A model generated the notes under the pieces. That model was not told the origin of the DNA. It made no database searches and saw only the letters and a list, made by a program, of their open reading frames with translations. A program made the translations under genes and the position numbers. Below are positions 1 to 11,961 of a stretch of 64,000 nucleotides of DNA, in pieces; within the stretch, counting starts at the first letter, position 1, and the number at the start of each line of letters is the position of its first letter. Source of the stretch: Opisthocomus hoazin (lineage: Eukaryota; Chordata; Aves; Opisthocomiformes; Opisthocomidae); the NCBI RefSeq assembly GCF_030867145.1, contig NC_134415.1:6178417-6242416 (forward strand), written 5' to 3'.

Positions 1-584
1 CAACGGGAACTAATTAGCAGAGATATATGGCAATAAAAGTAGTGCACAGGCATGAGCCATCGCCTCGCAGGGAGTATTACCTGGGCGAGCGCTACGCTGA
101 CTACAAGGAGGAAATCTGTGCAATTAATTGCTTCCTGATTAAAGGCATTTGCAGTCTGGCCCTTAAATCTTCAAGGCCTACAAACACACACTGAGTTACA
201 TAGGGAATTTGCCCACGGGAGTTAAAAACACTGCCCCGGACGGCAGGATTCGGTGCCGTAATTCTGGCTGGGAAGAAACGCTTTGCTGTCTAAGCGTGTC
301 GTACCCCAAGCCAAGTACGTCGAAGGTGCTCCAGTCAAAACTGAGGGGCCTCAGAAGGTCTTGCGTGGGGTTAAAACAGTTTCTAAACCAGTTTAGTTGA
401 ACCCGTACCGTTTTCCTGCGAGGACACGATCTGAGGGGAATTAATTTCGCAGAGCGGGAGGCAGCAGAGCCCAGAAACCCCCAGGACATCTCAAGCTGCA
501 AGGCTATTTAAATGGTAATTAATAAACTTCAGGGGAGAACGAGAAATGGTGGCTGATGACAGGCGCACCAGGAGAGGGGCTGTT
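1..584. other. gene-free flanking sequence
   Basis: No recognisable gene. A short frame near 27-182 contains a plausible-looking peptide (EYYLGERYADYKEE) but it stops within about 55 codons and I match it to no family. In the human block the gene beyond EXOC8 on this side is GNPAT; none of its exons is recognised here. Confidence 0.5.
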
Positions 585-825
585 CGGTGCCAACATGGGG
601 AAGAATTTCTTCCCTCTGAGGGTGACAGTGCACTGGAACAGGCTGCCCAGGGAGGCTGTGGAGTCTCCTTCTCTGGAGATATTCAAGACCGGCCTGGACA
701 AGGTCCTCTACAGCCTACTGTAGGTGACCCTGCTTCAGCAGGGGGTTGGACTAGATTACCCACAGAGGTCCCTTCCAACCCCTACCATTCTGTGATTCTG
801 TGATTCTGTGACTCTGTGACTCCTG
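585..825 (+). mobile_element. CR1 LINE 3' fragment
   Basis: The sequence matches the last part of the CR1 ORF2 region seen in other copies of this window: a block of the type AAGAA-TTCTTCCCTCTGAGGGTGAC, then CAGGCTGCCCAGGGAGGCTGTGGAGTCTCC. It ends in a tail of ATTCTGTG-like octamers around 790-822. It is heavily 5' truncated, and its 5' boundary is uncertain by some tens of bases. Confidence 0.85.
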
Positions 826-1098
826 CCGACCGCGCGCATCCCGTGTCGCCCAGCAAACAAGACAGGGTTTGTTCCCCCCCGAGCCAGGAGACCTGTTTCA
901 GGCTGGGGAGACAGCAGGAGGGACTGGCTCGCTGTGGGATGGAGCGGGGCTTGGGTAAAACGCGGGAGAATAGAGGCTGGGACTGCTGCTTCTGGTGCCA
1001 GCCTGCATCCCAGAGCAGCGGCTGGCCCACCCTCGCGGCACACCTTCCCTTGCACCTTCCCTTAAGCATCGGGGTTTTCCTGAAGGAATCTCCTTAGG

Positions 1099-2096
1099 CC
1101 GGTAACTAGTGGTGTCCCTCAGGGGTCAGTACTTGGCCCAGTCTTGTTTAACTTCTTCATCAACGACCTGGATGAAGAGTTAGACTGTACTCTCAGAAAG
1201 TTTGCTGATGACACCAAACTGGGAGGAGTGGTGGACACACCAGAAGGCTGTGCTGCCATTCAGAGTGACCTGGACAGGCTGGAGAGTTGGGCAGAGAGGA
1301 ACCTGATGAGGTTCAACAAAGGCAAATGCAGGGTCCTGCACCTGGGGAGGAACAACCCCATGCATCAGTACAGGCTCGGGGTGGACCTGCTGGAGAGCAG
1401 CTTTGTGGAGAGGGACCTGGAAGTGCTGGTGGACGACAGGTTAACCATGAGCCAGCAGTGTGCCCTGGCTGACAAGAAAGCCAATGGGATCCTGGGGTGC
1501 ATCAACAGGAGTGTGGCCAGTAGGTCGAGGGAGGTTCTCCTTCCCCTCTACTCTGCCCTAGTGAGGCCCCATCTGGAGTATTCTGTCCAGTTCTGGGCTC
1601 CCCAGTTCAAGAAAGATGAGGAGCTACTGGAGAGAGTCCAGCAGAGGGCTATGAGGATGGTGAGGGGACTGGAGCATCTCTCCTACGAGGAGAGGCTGAT
1701 GGAGCTGGGCTTGTTCAGCCTGAAGAAGAGAAGGCTGCGAGGGGACCTAATATATGCTTATAAATATCTGCACTGTGCGTGTCTGGAGGACGAGGCCAGA
1801 CTCTTTTCAGTGGTGTCCAGCGACAGGACAAGGGGCAACGGGCACAAACTGAGGCACAGGAAGTTCCATCTGAACATGAGGAAGACCTTCTTCCCTCTGA
1901 GGGTGACGGAGCCCTGGCCCAGGCTGCCCAGGGAGGTTGTGGAGTCTCCTTCTCTGGAGATATTCAAGACCCGCCTGGACAAGGTCCGGTGCAATCTGCT
2001 CTGGGTGACCCTGCTTCGGCCCGGGGTTGGACTGGACGACCCACAGAGGTCCCTTCCAACCCCTACTATTCTGTGAAATTCTGTGATTCTGTGATT
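1099..2096 (+). mobile_element. CR1 LINE, about 1 kb, long open ORF2 segment
   Basis: This is a 5'-truncated CR1 non-LTR retrotransposon. An uninterrupted frame runs to a stop at 2076 and covers about 310 codons from 1144. It starts in reverse-transcriptase domain motifs ([13 protein letters not shown], then FADDTKLGG, the catalytic Asp pair) and continues through the CR1 C-terminal region ([13 protein letters not shown], then [15 protein letters not shown], then [17 protein letters not shown]). The 3' end is the octamer tail at about 2070-2096. The upstream RT motifs and the endonuclease domain are absent, so the copy cannot be autonomous. It is among the best preserved copies in the window. 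Confidence 0.95.
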
Positions 2097-3865
2097 CCTC
2101 CACCCGAACGCGGTGCCATGGATCGCGCCCTGTTGGGTGAAGCAGCTTTATCTCAGCGTGTCCCACTCCGTTGTTGCTGCCTCCTGGAAAGCGGCAGCGC
2201 TGGTGATTTCTGGAGCTTGCTGCTCCCACTGAAGCAGGGGAAGGCTTTGTTCAGGACCACAATTAGTCAGACGAGTGCTGAGGTGTCGCAGAAACGCGCG
2301 CTTCGTTTGCTCCCGTGCTGCTGTAGCCCCAGTGTTGCCCCCATTGCTTCTTTGCCAGTTGGTTTTGCAAAATTCAATGTAAATGTACTAACGTGCCACG
2401 GACAAAAAGCACTTTAACATCTATTAACTCTCCCAAATTAAGTGGGGCGTATTATGTCCTTCAGTGTGTGCTTTAGCACCTTGCTGGATGGAAGTTGGAG
2501 GGACAAAGATTACAGATGCTTGCTTGCACCCCTCCCCGCCGCCTTCCTCCCCACGTACACTGCCGTTAGCGAGAGCAGGCGGGAGGCACGCGGCCGGAGT
2601 CGCGTCAGGACAGATGCACGGACTGTAATTTAACGTGCAGCTTGGCCCCCGTCCTCCACAAAGCCAGTCTGGCACCTTTGCTGGAGAAGTTACACTGCGG
2701 AGCGGGAAAACAATCCTGCCCGTTGTTGGTGAGGGGGAAAAAATGAGCAGAAACGGAGCTTCTTATCAGAAACCTACATTTTGAGAGGAAAATTCACTGA
2801 ATCCTGAGGAAGGAAGGATTCTCTGCAGAGCTTCAAGCACTCTTCTGACAAGCCCATCCTGCAGGAATGGGGGCAGGGAGCTGGGCCCCTTCCTATTGTG
2901 AAAACTGGGTCCGGAGAACTTAAAAGGAACACAGCAACAGGCTGCAGCAGTGCTGTAAAGCTGCAATTTAAAAAACCCAAAACATATTAGCCTTAACAAA
3001 TCTGACTGGCGCAGGCAGTTGTCTACAAATTGTGATTTTAGAAACAGCAGGAATGACTCCAAGCCCAGAAAACTTCGGGTGCGGAAGCGTTTGAGGCAAA
3101 GTTTTCCCTCGGCCCACGGTCAGGCTCAGGGGTGTCTGAAGATCCGACCTCAGTTTTGCCCAGGTTTGCGGGTGTTCAGAATCACGTGCCTCGTATTGCA
3201 AGGGATTTGGCCAACTCACTGTCACCTTCTTGACATTTTTGATTTTGACTGGATCGGCTTTCCAGGAGGGCAGAGAAAGAACTGTGAGTGTTTGTGCAAC
3301 TAGCTGAAGAGCTGCATGATTTTTTTTTTTTTTAAATAATGTGAAATCACCATTAACCCAAGCATCTCCAAAGACTTCTCAAGCAGCAGTGATGATGATG
3401 CTACCTGCTCTTCTCCCTGGTCCATTCCCTAGCACAATACATTCAATAATCACATGCCAACATATTAGCACATCTGAACAAGATTCCCAGCAGCTGCAGG
3501 GCCAAATTAGATCTTGGGTAATCTAAGCTGATGCTGCAGAGTCCAGCTCCTGCCATGACACGAAGAGATTAGTATCTCAGCTTTCATACCTGCTTTTAGC
3601 TCTTGTACTGCTGCTCTACAAGAACAAACTGAACGCAATCGTGTCTGCTCGCGTACGCAGCAGGTGCCCGTTTTCCCTGCGCCGAGGCGATGCTCAGCAA
3701 TGCAGAGCTCTTGCAGGACCTCCACCGGTAACCATGAGCCATCACCGCTCTCTTCAAGTAATGTGGGGAGCAGGTTCGCTCCACACTCCCGCATAATCTT
3801 CTGCCTGGGTGAGAAGTGGGATGCTCAGGCCGTTGAAAGGAATGCAGCCGTGATTCAGCTACTGC
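2097..3865. other. intergenic, no gene seen
   Basis: Unique-looking sequence with a T13 run near 3320 and no open frame of coding character. I see no splice-flanked conserved exon and no repeat that I recognise. Confidence 0.5.
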
Positions 3866-4156
3866 ATCATAGAATCACCGAATGTTCGGGGTTGGCAGGG
3901 ACCTCTGTGGGTCACCCAGTCCAACCCCCTGCCAAAGCAGGGTCACCCAGAGCAGGCTGCACAGGACCGTGTCCAGGCGGGTCTTGAATATCTCCAGAGA
4001 AGGAGACTCCACAACCTCCCTGGGCAGCCTGGGCCAGGGCTCCGTCACCCTCAGAGGGAAGAAGTTCTTCCTCGTGTTCAGGTGAAACTTCCTCTGCTTC
4101 AGTTTGTGCCCGTTGCCCCTTGTCCTGTCGCTGGGCACCACTGAAAAGAGTCTGCA
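3866..4156 (-). mobile_element. CR1 LINE 3' fragment
   Basis: Reverse-oriented CR1. It opens with the reverse complement of the octamer tail (ATCATAGAATCAC), followed by the typical GGTTGG-AGGGACCTCTGTGGGTCACCCAGTCCAACCC block, and breaks off at the stretch encoding [13 protein letters not shown]. Severely 5' truncated. Confidence 0.93.
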
Positions 4157-5814
4157 TGGGGCGGGAGAGAGGACAAATCACACAGGGTCACAGAAGCGTG
4201 ATCTAAAATTGCGTTAAAGCTGTCTTGATCTGTCACATAAACCTCTGGGAAGGGGAATACTGCTCAGAGCTCAGCACAGGCCAGGCCTCTCGCTAGTGCT
4301 TTCTCTCCGCTGTGCCCAACAGAGCACACCTGTAGCAGAGACTCTAGCTCAGCCTGTAACCCTGAAGCTGAGAGCTGTACGACAGGGCATGCTGAGGCCA
4401 CTGAAGTTGCATCAGCAAAGTTTCTTAAATACTCAAAGAGGTAATTACTCTGTGTCTGAGGTGGCTCAACAAAATCCTGATCTGTTACTCCAGTCAGCAT
4501 CCCTTGTAATTATACAGGGCGTAAAGCTATTGTCACAAAACCAGTCTACTGCATAGGACTGGGAAACATCCTTTCCATGGTGTGTGGTGTTTCTCTCTCC
4601 ACTGCCTTTCAGAGCTTGTAGGGATGGAATGCATCTCACAACTCTGGAACCTCTGAGGAAAAAGATGTGTCTACGGGCTGTGCTTACGAAGCTCCTTGAC
4701 AGGTAAGCTCCAGTCTGGATTTGATTTTCTTCAGAGAAAACACACCGAGAGTCTGCCGAACCACTAACATTCTTCAGTAAAACCTAACCCATACATAAGA
4801 GTTATGCAGGGAGTGTAAAGAGTAAGTTATGAAGTTTGGTGGTGGGAACCTGCTGCATTACTGCACCGGAGTGCAGAGCTGCGTTATGAGCACGAGCTCT
4901 CACTGGAATTCCAGTCCAATATGGAAGTGAAATGACAAGAGGTCACACGAGCTTGACTTTGAGAAGTCGTTCAGCTGAACACCTGACATGAGACAGCTGA
5001 AGCTGGGACGAGCGGCTTTCGCATCTCTGCAGGGGCTTGCAGTCCAGCAGCGTCTCTGAGGCAGAAGTCACAGGTTGGTTCGCACCTTTAGAAAAAGCAG
5101 AAAGCTGAGGTCCTCTGTGGGATGCCTGCTGATGGTATAGAAACACAGTAGGAAAAGAAAACATGATGAATTGGGAAATTAACAGCACAAAAATCAGCAA
5201 ATGCAGAAGAAAAACACTACCAAGGAAGGAAAAAGAGTTGACCCTCACATCTGGATCATTTGGTGCAGCATTTTCATGCCCCAGCGCGCTGCAAACAGTC
5301 CCAAGCCGCACGGCGAGGCAGCACAGCCCTAGAGCCCGTGCCTGGCCGCGGCACAGCGCGGTTCCAGCGGACAGGACTCCACCTAGTGAGGACAGGGACT
5401 GTACTGCACGTCCAGCTTCCACGCGAAGTACGAACGGTCTCCAGTGACAAAACCACCTCTGGAAGGTTCCAAACCCTCCGGCGCTACGCTGCCCTGCTGC
5501 AGACAGGGTATCCACCCAAAGTCCCACTAGACCAGAGCAGCACCCCTCCTCAGTTTGAATCAGATACAACGTCGAGAAACATTTCTTGCCAACTTCACCT
5601 CATTAAGCCACACACTGAGCTCGCAGGAACGTAGCAGAAGTGGCATCGCTTGGCTTTCATCACCCAGCTGCCTCCTGCGTCTCCCTCGCAAACGACTGAG
5701 CTGAAGCTCTTCGACCCCACCAGAAATTTATTAGCAGACTTGAACCTTAAACCAACATCCTCTTTCTGATGACGATGTAATAGAAACAGAAACACATCAC
5801 TGGTGGTGTAGGTC
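4157..5814. other. intergenic, no gene seen
   Basis: Unique sequence without recognised repeats. 5260-5520 is somewhat richer in GC and CpG and gives overlapping short open frames on both strands, none of which resembles a known protein. Confidence 0.45.
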
Positions 5815-8800
5815 CAAAAGTTTTAATACATGGTCCTCACTGTTCAGAAAAGTTATTGCATTAAATTCTAATACATACATTCATCTGAATTTAAAAAAAA
5901 AAAAAAAATCTTAATTTTACACATCACAATTTTGTCACAGCAGCTAAAGGAAACCAGATTTTGTACGCAATTGTCTCAAAACAAAGAAAATACTACTAGT
6001 TCTTCCCCAAATCAACAAAACTGCCATCATGTTATTCAGTAGTTACCGCAAATCCCAACTTGAGGAACACTATCCCCACAAATGTACAGCTCAGGAAAAG
6101 TGCCATTCCAAACTACCGCCTGCAAAGCTGAAATTTATTAAACCAAGACTCAGCATATGTCGGCTTCTTCTGTTAACTGAACTGACACACAAAGCACGTT
6201 CCATTTAATTGCGCACCATTTTCCTTCAGTTATTGTTTTTCTTTGATTATGACTTGAATAGATTCGCAAGTTACAAAATATCCATGCTACCTCCAGCAGT
6301 TTACACAAACCCACACCTGTGGTTGAACTGTGACAGGCACACGAACATGGTATTTGCTCTCCCAGAAGAACGGCCAGATTCCCTGACCCATGAAACCCAG
6401 CACCCCCGTGAGGTCACTGCTCCACGAGTGACGGCAGAGACAAATTCAGTAGCCCCTGCGTGCCGTGGACAGACTGATGAAGGGAGCGGTGACAGAGGCG
6501 TAACGGAGCACGTGGCAGAATCACATTCTACATTTCATCCTCTGACGAGGATAAGATGTGCTACACCGGCTTGCAATACAAGCATGAATAGGGCTCTCCT
6601 CCTATTCAATCTTACGCCAGAGCTGGGAATTGGGAAATTATGATTCAGCTTCTTACACACAATCCTCAAGCATCACAACAATCAGAGCCTTGAGCTGCAG
6701 TTCCACAGCTCACCCTTCTCTTCCACAGGGAAAAAAAAAAAAATTACATAAGGCTCATCTGTATTTATTCCTTAAGAAAACAATAAAATACACCTGTCTT
6801 CAGAGAAAAAAAGCCCTTCCTTGTCCCTCTCCTCCAAAATACCCGCCATTGTGCAGAGCTCTCACTTACAATCGACTCGAAAGTATTTCCCAGATTAAGG
6901 TTGCTTCCTTTGCTCGCTTCAAACAGACAACAGAGTGTATAACTTTGATATACTTCACTAGGTTTTGCTATCAGAAATAGTTTACGAGTGAAATAACACC
7001 TGTGTAGCTCTCTTGGACGTAACGTGTTCACACAAGTTCTAACTCTCACTGTCCCTGCACCTTAAAATAAAACTATAGCTATTTCAGTGGTTTTCAATCA
7101 GATTTAGCTAAGAGCAGTGAATTAACCCTTCAAAACTGTTTTGTACGGGGTTTTTCTGTGCTTTGCTAGCAAAAGGCCCAAACACTGGAAAGCAAGTGAG
7201 CAGAGACAGTAGGATGTTCTGCAATATGTGACAGTTCCAAGGAAGAGAATGAAAACGAGCGCCGCTGCAGTGAAAACTGCGGTGAAGGAGCGCTGTGAGG
7301 ACAGGGAGACACGAAGACGCTCCAGCATAAGCAGTTCTGCAGAATCTTTTACTAGCGACACCTTTCCCTCGTTCGGGCAGTCACGAGGCATTCATCACCG
7401 TGATACACATCGCAAAAGCTTGCAAATGAAAGCGCAAGAGGAACAGGATACTCAATTACTCCAGTTAAGAACACTCCTTCAGAGTCTAATAACAAGATTA
7501 CTTACCTGTAACATGATTTGCTCACAACTAAGAAAGTCTGCACTAAAGGGGAAGAACTTCACACAGCTTAGAACACAATTCTGCCAGCATTTTACAGCCA
7601 GCCTTTATGCCAGGCTTGCTTTTTTTTTTTTCAGAGACACACGCTGAATGAGCTAGCCACCACCATTCAACCCAAACATACAAGCATTTGCATAAACTTC
7701 CCCCAGCTACATTAGAGCTCCCAACCAAGCACAGCCTTTGCGTTTTCTGCAAAAAAGACAGTTCTTCTTGGTTACTGCTGCATCACAGGAAATGATACTC
7801 ATATTTGCAGGAGACAGAGTATGTATTTTGAAGATTGCATCATTTACAGAAAGCCTCACACCCAGTCTCTTCATCCTGTGCTGCTTCTGCACAGCAAAAC
7901 CAGCATCCTGCTGCTTCCAGACGAAACCGTACCTGCAGACCCTCTCCCCGCCCCGCACATCTCAAGAGCACCGATGCCTCTTCGCTGCGGTCGCTACCAG
8001 CAGGTAATGGCCTTTACACATTTACAGCAGCACCTCAAGCCAGAGCGCACGCTTCATCAAACGGACTCGGCCTCAGTGAAGTCCATGGCAAAACAAGCAG
8101 GGGAACACAACAGGGAAGGGAAGAAAATTATTCTCACTTCTTCTCTGAAGGGAAGAAATGTTTCTGACAGCAGAAGGTTTGTTTCCAGAGAGCTGTAGTT
8201 TAAGCCCACAGGACAGCTTATTAAATAGAAGCAGCCCCTTCACCCAAACACAACAACTTATACCAAAACCCATTTTTCATTTAGATCTGCCTCTCAAATG
8301 AACGAAGAGAATTTGAATGCTGGAGAAACTGAAGGGCCTGCACCCCTACCAAACAAATCAGACCGGGCAAACCCACGCTGTTTACCTGCAGTGCTGAGTC
8401 ACACCTGGATGGTGGATATGCCCCACCAAGTCCCACACACCAGGAGCATCCCAGCATCTCCCCTCCTACCAGAACGCTGCCTGAAAAAAGAATTCCTACA
8501 GTGACATGATGAGAAGTTATCTTTTCCTGCCATACAACGTACATCTGTTTAAGATTTAACATTTGGCCCAAAATTGTACGACACAATATTTCCCCAAGTC
8601 ATAAACACTACCCAAGCCATTCTCACAGGATCTGCTGTCCAAGGACACGCGACCTCGACATTACTTCTCGCTCTCCTACACCCCATCCACCAGGAAAAGC
8701 ATTGCATCCTTGCAGGCTTTGATTGTAAGTCTTCACCTTCTGGAACGCAGCAGCTAGACTTCTGCATTTTTAAAACTGAAAAAAAACCCCATTTAGTTCA

Positions 8801-8867
8801 TCTATTCATTGTACAACACTTCCAGCAAGCGCTCTCACACCCTGCTCGTAAGAACAGTGAGGCCACT
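5815..8867 (-). other. EXOC8: probable EXOC8 3' UTR and downstream flank
   Basis: This AT-rich, CR1-free stretch follows the EXOC8 stop codon on the minus strand. Candidate polyadenylation hexamers read on that strand include AATAAA (TTTATT on plus) near 6757 and 6133, and ATTAAA near 6205 and 5821. Which one is used, and so where the UTR ends, cannot be told from sequence alone. No other coding region is apparent. Confidence 0.35.
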
Positions 8868-11651
8868 TCACACCACAGAGGTGGTACTTTCCGGATTTAC
8901 ACGCATCAAGCGTGAAGCATTTCTCAGATCCTGCAGCTGCTTGGCCGGCTTTCCAACTCCTTCCTCAAATCTTTTTTCCACAACAGGAAGGACAGTTTCA
9001 TACAGGAAGGATGCATTCTGCCTAATGAACGCTTTCTTCTCAGGGTCCTGCTCGCACCGTAAACTGTAATCAACATGCTGGACGGCCACCAGGATGATTT
9101 CCACCAGACTCTCCAAAAGCACCATATGCAGCTCTGGGAAGTAAAGCTTTAACGCTTCCTCCAAGAAGGCCATAGTCTGCTTAGTGAAAGCCACTACCGT
9201 ATAGCTAAGGTTGACCCAGCAGTCATCACCTGTGTATTGGTCAAAATTGCCCACCCCGCAGCTCCTCATCTCCTCCCGGAGCTTCCCCAGCGCCTCTGGA
9301 GTCATCAGGTTCATCCTTCTCCACATCTCCTCGGAGTTGCGGTGCTTGGTGGCCTCGATGATGATATCCTTGTAGCTCTGCAAAGCACCTTTGATATCCT
9401 TCACCAGAAGGGCATGAATGATGAAGGTGAGATCCAGTCCAATCTCGCTCAGCTGCTTGCAGTGCTCTTTAGCTACCTGTGTGTGAACAAAGAGTGAAGG
9501 GTGTTACTAGCGTGCAGGCCCCCCCTTACACCTTGCACATTCACCAAATCCCTCATTCTCAGAAAACGGGGAAGCGTTATTCATGCTTCACTTCTCTCTC
9601 CTGCTTTAAGAGATTCCTCAGCAATGAGAAATTAATAACTGAAAGATAAACCCTGTCAAAAATGTTCTGGAAAATTACATCATAACCCCCCCAACACACT
9701 TTCCCCCCCATTAGCAGACCATAACCTGAGAAAGTTAGTCTTGCAAAAAATTACGGAAACGTAGTCCAGGACAGGCTTGGAAAACAAACAAAAAGTCTTC
9801 AAATGCTCAGCATTCAGACGCAGCTTCTGTAAATTTTAGGGGCTCCTACTGCTTAAAGGCAAATTAAGAATAAACACATTTTGCATTTCTGATGAAAGGC
9901 GGGGTTTTCCTTGCTGCCTATTTTCATCTTCATGCTTTCCTCTATGACACTGGAAGAAACCAGACCAGCCCCAGATTCATATTACCTTGTCAACGCAAGA
10001 AACCTCTCCAGAGACCTGCCCAAGAGCCAACGACTAGCCTGGGGTTAGAAAAGAGGATTTACAAGCTCCGCAGCCTTCGTTGTGGCCATCACGTCACACC
10101 ACCCTCCTCGGACCCTCTTACCTTGACGCACTCCGCCGCAGTCGACAAGCTCTCTTTACTGTCAAACACCTGCTTACTGAAGGCGTCTACGAACATCCTC
10201 ATGGAAGAGCGGGCCCAGACGACGAAGGCCGAGTAGCAGCCGTTGTTGCCAGCGAAGTCCGTCTCAAACTCCCTCGCCGTCTCCAGCAGGCTGGTGAAGA
10301 AGACGTGGCAGAGCTTGTGGATGTAGAGCAGCGTGGCGCCCTCGATGCGCAGCTGCCGGATGGCCGTCTGCACCGCGGCCGCCCGGTTCTTCAAGAAGAG
10401 CTCGCACGCCTTGGTGGACTGGCCCAAGCGAATGAGCTGGGACACGGCCCGGCGGGTGGCCCGCGGCCCTCCCCGCAGCGAGCGGTCCGGAGACAGCTCG
10501 AACACCAGCACGTCCGTGAGCTGCCGGACCCGCTCGTCCACCTTGGCCCGCAGCTCCTTCACGGGCTGGCTGACGGGCTTGTCCCCCAGGTACTCGTTGA
10601 GTTTATCCAAGAGGTCCACTGCCCCCTCAAAGTCCCGCTGAGCGATGCAGACGTCCAGGTCCTCGGGCAGCTCTTGGATCCACTCGAGCGAGAGGTCGAC
10701 CACCTCCTCCTCAGCAGAGGGCTCTTCCTCCTCCTCCTCCTCCTCATCCTCCTCGAAGGGGTTGGTGGACTCAGGGGGCGTCGGGGCGGGCCGGGGCAGG
10801 GCCTCCTGCTCCAGACGTCGCTTCTCGCTGAGGACCCGGTTGCGCTTGGTCTCCTCCAGCACCTCCAGCCACTCCTTCTTGATCTTGGCGTTCTCGGCCT
10901 GGAAGATGCGGCTCTCGGGGAACATGAGCAGCTTGAACATGTCCTTCATGGGCGGGTTGTCCTTGACGTTGACCACGGCCAGGCCGTCGAGGGGGTAGAG
11001 AGCGTCGTAGCGGTAGGCGCCGCGGCGGTTGGGCAGGGCGGTGGCCACCAGCAGGCAGTCGTTCATCAGGAAGGCGTGGACCCGCTGGACCTGCGCCATG
11101 TGGTCGGCGTCGTACTCCACCAGGTCGCCGTTGTAGACCAGGTACTTGCCGGGGCTCTCGGGGAGGAGGTCGCGGCAGCCCTCCACCTTCTCCAAGAGGG
11201 TGGTGAGGGTGCGCTGCCGCCCCTCCTCGCTGGCCGCCGCCTCCTTGGCCGACAGCGGGAGGAAAGGGTCGGCGGCGGCGCGGCGGGAGCCCAGGGCCGG
11301 GTCGTCGCGGTCGGCCTGGAGGAGCAGGGCCTGGGTGACGGCCTCCATGATGCCCTTCTGCTCGGTGAGGATGTGGCTGAGCTGGTACATCTCGCTCTCC
11401 AGGTAGCTGATCTCCCGCGCCGTCTCGATGAACTGCCGGTAGTTCTGGTAGACGTTGCGCTTCAGGCTCTGCGCCGTCTCCTCGCTCAGGGCCTGGATGC
11501 GCTGCCGGTGCTCCTGCAGGTCCCGGTCCCCGTCCGACTGCTGGGACAGCTGCTTCACGTACTCCCCCGCCGCGAAGCCCCCCGACTCCAGCTGCCGCCG
11601 CAGCCGGCTCCCGCCTCCTTCCCCCAGCGCCATCGCCGCCATAGCCGCCAT
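8868..11651 (-). CDS. EXOC8: exocyst complex component 8 (EXO84 homologue), two coding exons
   Basis: Exon 1 is 11651-10122 (510 codons) and exon 2 is 9476-8868 (202 codons plus TGA), giving 712 residues; human EXOC8 has 725. EXOC8 is a subunit of the octameric exocyst, which tethers secretory vesicles to the plasma membrane, and is an effector of RalA/B. In order: an N-terminal helical region with the conserved SRLRRQLESGGF near residue 15 and RNVYQNYRQFIETAREISYLE near 65-85; a Ral-binding PH domain at about 168-270 (KYLVYNGDLVEYDADH to EWLEVLEETKR); an acidic Glu run at about 300-310; and the Exo84 C-terminal helical domain (WIQELPEDLDVCIAQRDFEGA onwards, ending NPESTTSVV). The intron has a GTAAGAG donor and a CACACAG acceptor and falls in phase 0 between ECVK and VAKEH. 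I chose the ATG at 11651 (MAAMAAMALGEGG). An in-frame ATG at 11702 would add 17 residues that do not look conserved. Confidence 0.97.
9477..10121 (-). other. EXOC8: intron within the EXOC8 coding region
   Basis: A 645-base phase-0 intron with canonical GT-AG ends. Without splicing, exon 1 reads into RGSEEGGVT and soon stops. With splicing, the reading frame joins exactly as in the uninterrupted human protein (AECVK-VAKEH). No repeat is recognised inside it. Confidence 0.93.
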
Positions 11652-11715
11652 TGCCGCCGCCGCGCCTGCGCACAGCGGGACGCGCGCCCCCTGCGCCAGC
11701 ATCGCCGCGCCCGCC

Positions 11716-11725
11716 GCGCATGCGC
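11716..11725. promoter_or_regulatory. NRF1-type site 1 (GCGCATGCGC)
   Basis: Perfect palindromic core of the nuclear respiratory factor 1 site, on the EXOC8-proximal side of the promoter and outside the duplicated module. Confidence 0.75.
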
Positions 11726-11807
11726 GGGAACCCCGCCGGAAAGCCGCCTGCCCGGACCGGTGGGGGAAGCGCCGCCCTCAGGCGGGGCGGGCGTCGGTGT
11801 GCGCGCT

Positions 11808-11817
11808 GCGCATGCGC
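11808..11817. promoter_or_regulatory. NRF1-type site 2 (GCGCATGCGC)
   Basis: Perfect palindromic core, first element of duplication copy 1; flanks give CTGCGCATGCGCAG. Confidence 0.75.
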
Positions 11818-11849
11818 AGCTAAGACGGAGCGGTGGCGTTGCGGTGTTT

Positions 11850-11859
11850 GCGCATGCGC
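11850..11859. promoter_or_regulatory. NRF1-type site 3 (GCGCATGCGC)
   Basis: Perfect palindromic core, second element of duplication copy 1, 42 bases after site 2. Confidence 0.75.
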
Positions 11860-11909
11860 GCCGGGCTCCGTGAGCCGTCCGGGCGGGGGCGGGTGTTGGT
11901 GTGCGGAGT

Positions 11910-11919
11910 GCTCATGCGC
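11910..11919. promoter_or_regulatory. NRF1-type site 4, one mismatch (GCTCATGCGC)
   Basis: The copy-2 equivalent of site 2. One half-site carries a G-to-T change, which probably weakens it. Confidence 0.55.
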
Positions 11920-11951
11920 AGCTAAGCCGGGGCCGTCGTGTGGCAGCGTTT

Positions 11952-11961
11952 GCGCATGCGC
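11952..11961. promoter_or_regulatory. NRF1-type site 5 (GCGCATGCGC)
   Basis: Perfect core, copy-2 equivalent of site 3, about 45 bases upstream of the SPRTN start codon. Confidence 0.75.

Noticed and set aside
27-182. Short frame with peptide EYYLGERYADYKEE
   Set aside because: About 50 codons, no recognised family, no convincing donor after it; not supported as a gene.
1144-2076. 310-codon frame as a host gene
   Set aside because: The motifs are reverse-transcriptase and CR1 ORF2, and the copy is truncated; it is annotated as a mobile element instead.
1-8867. Possible GNPAT exons next to EXOC8
   Set aside because: The human neighbour on this side is GNPAT, but no segment here resembles its coding sequence.
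11652-11702. 17-codon in-frame N-terminal extension of EXOC8 from an ATG at 11702
   Set aside because: The added residues (MLAQGARVPLC...) have no counterpart in the known protein and overlap the promoter; the ATG at 11651 fits the family better.
10080-11873. 597-codon open frame on the plus strand across EXOC8
   Set aside because: It lies opposite EXOC8 exon 1 and reads low-complexity Leu/Val/Arg/Gly-rich sequence. It is a shadow of GC-rich codon use on the true minus-strand gene.
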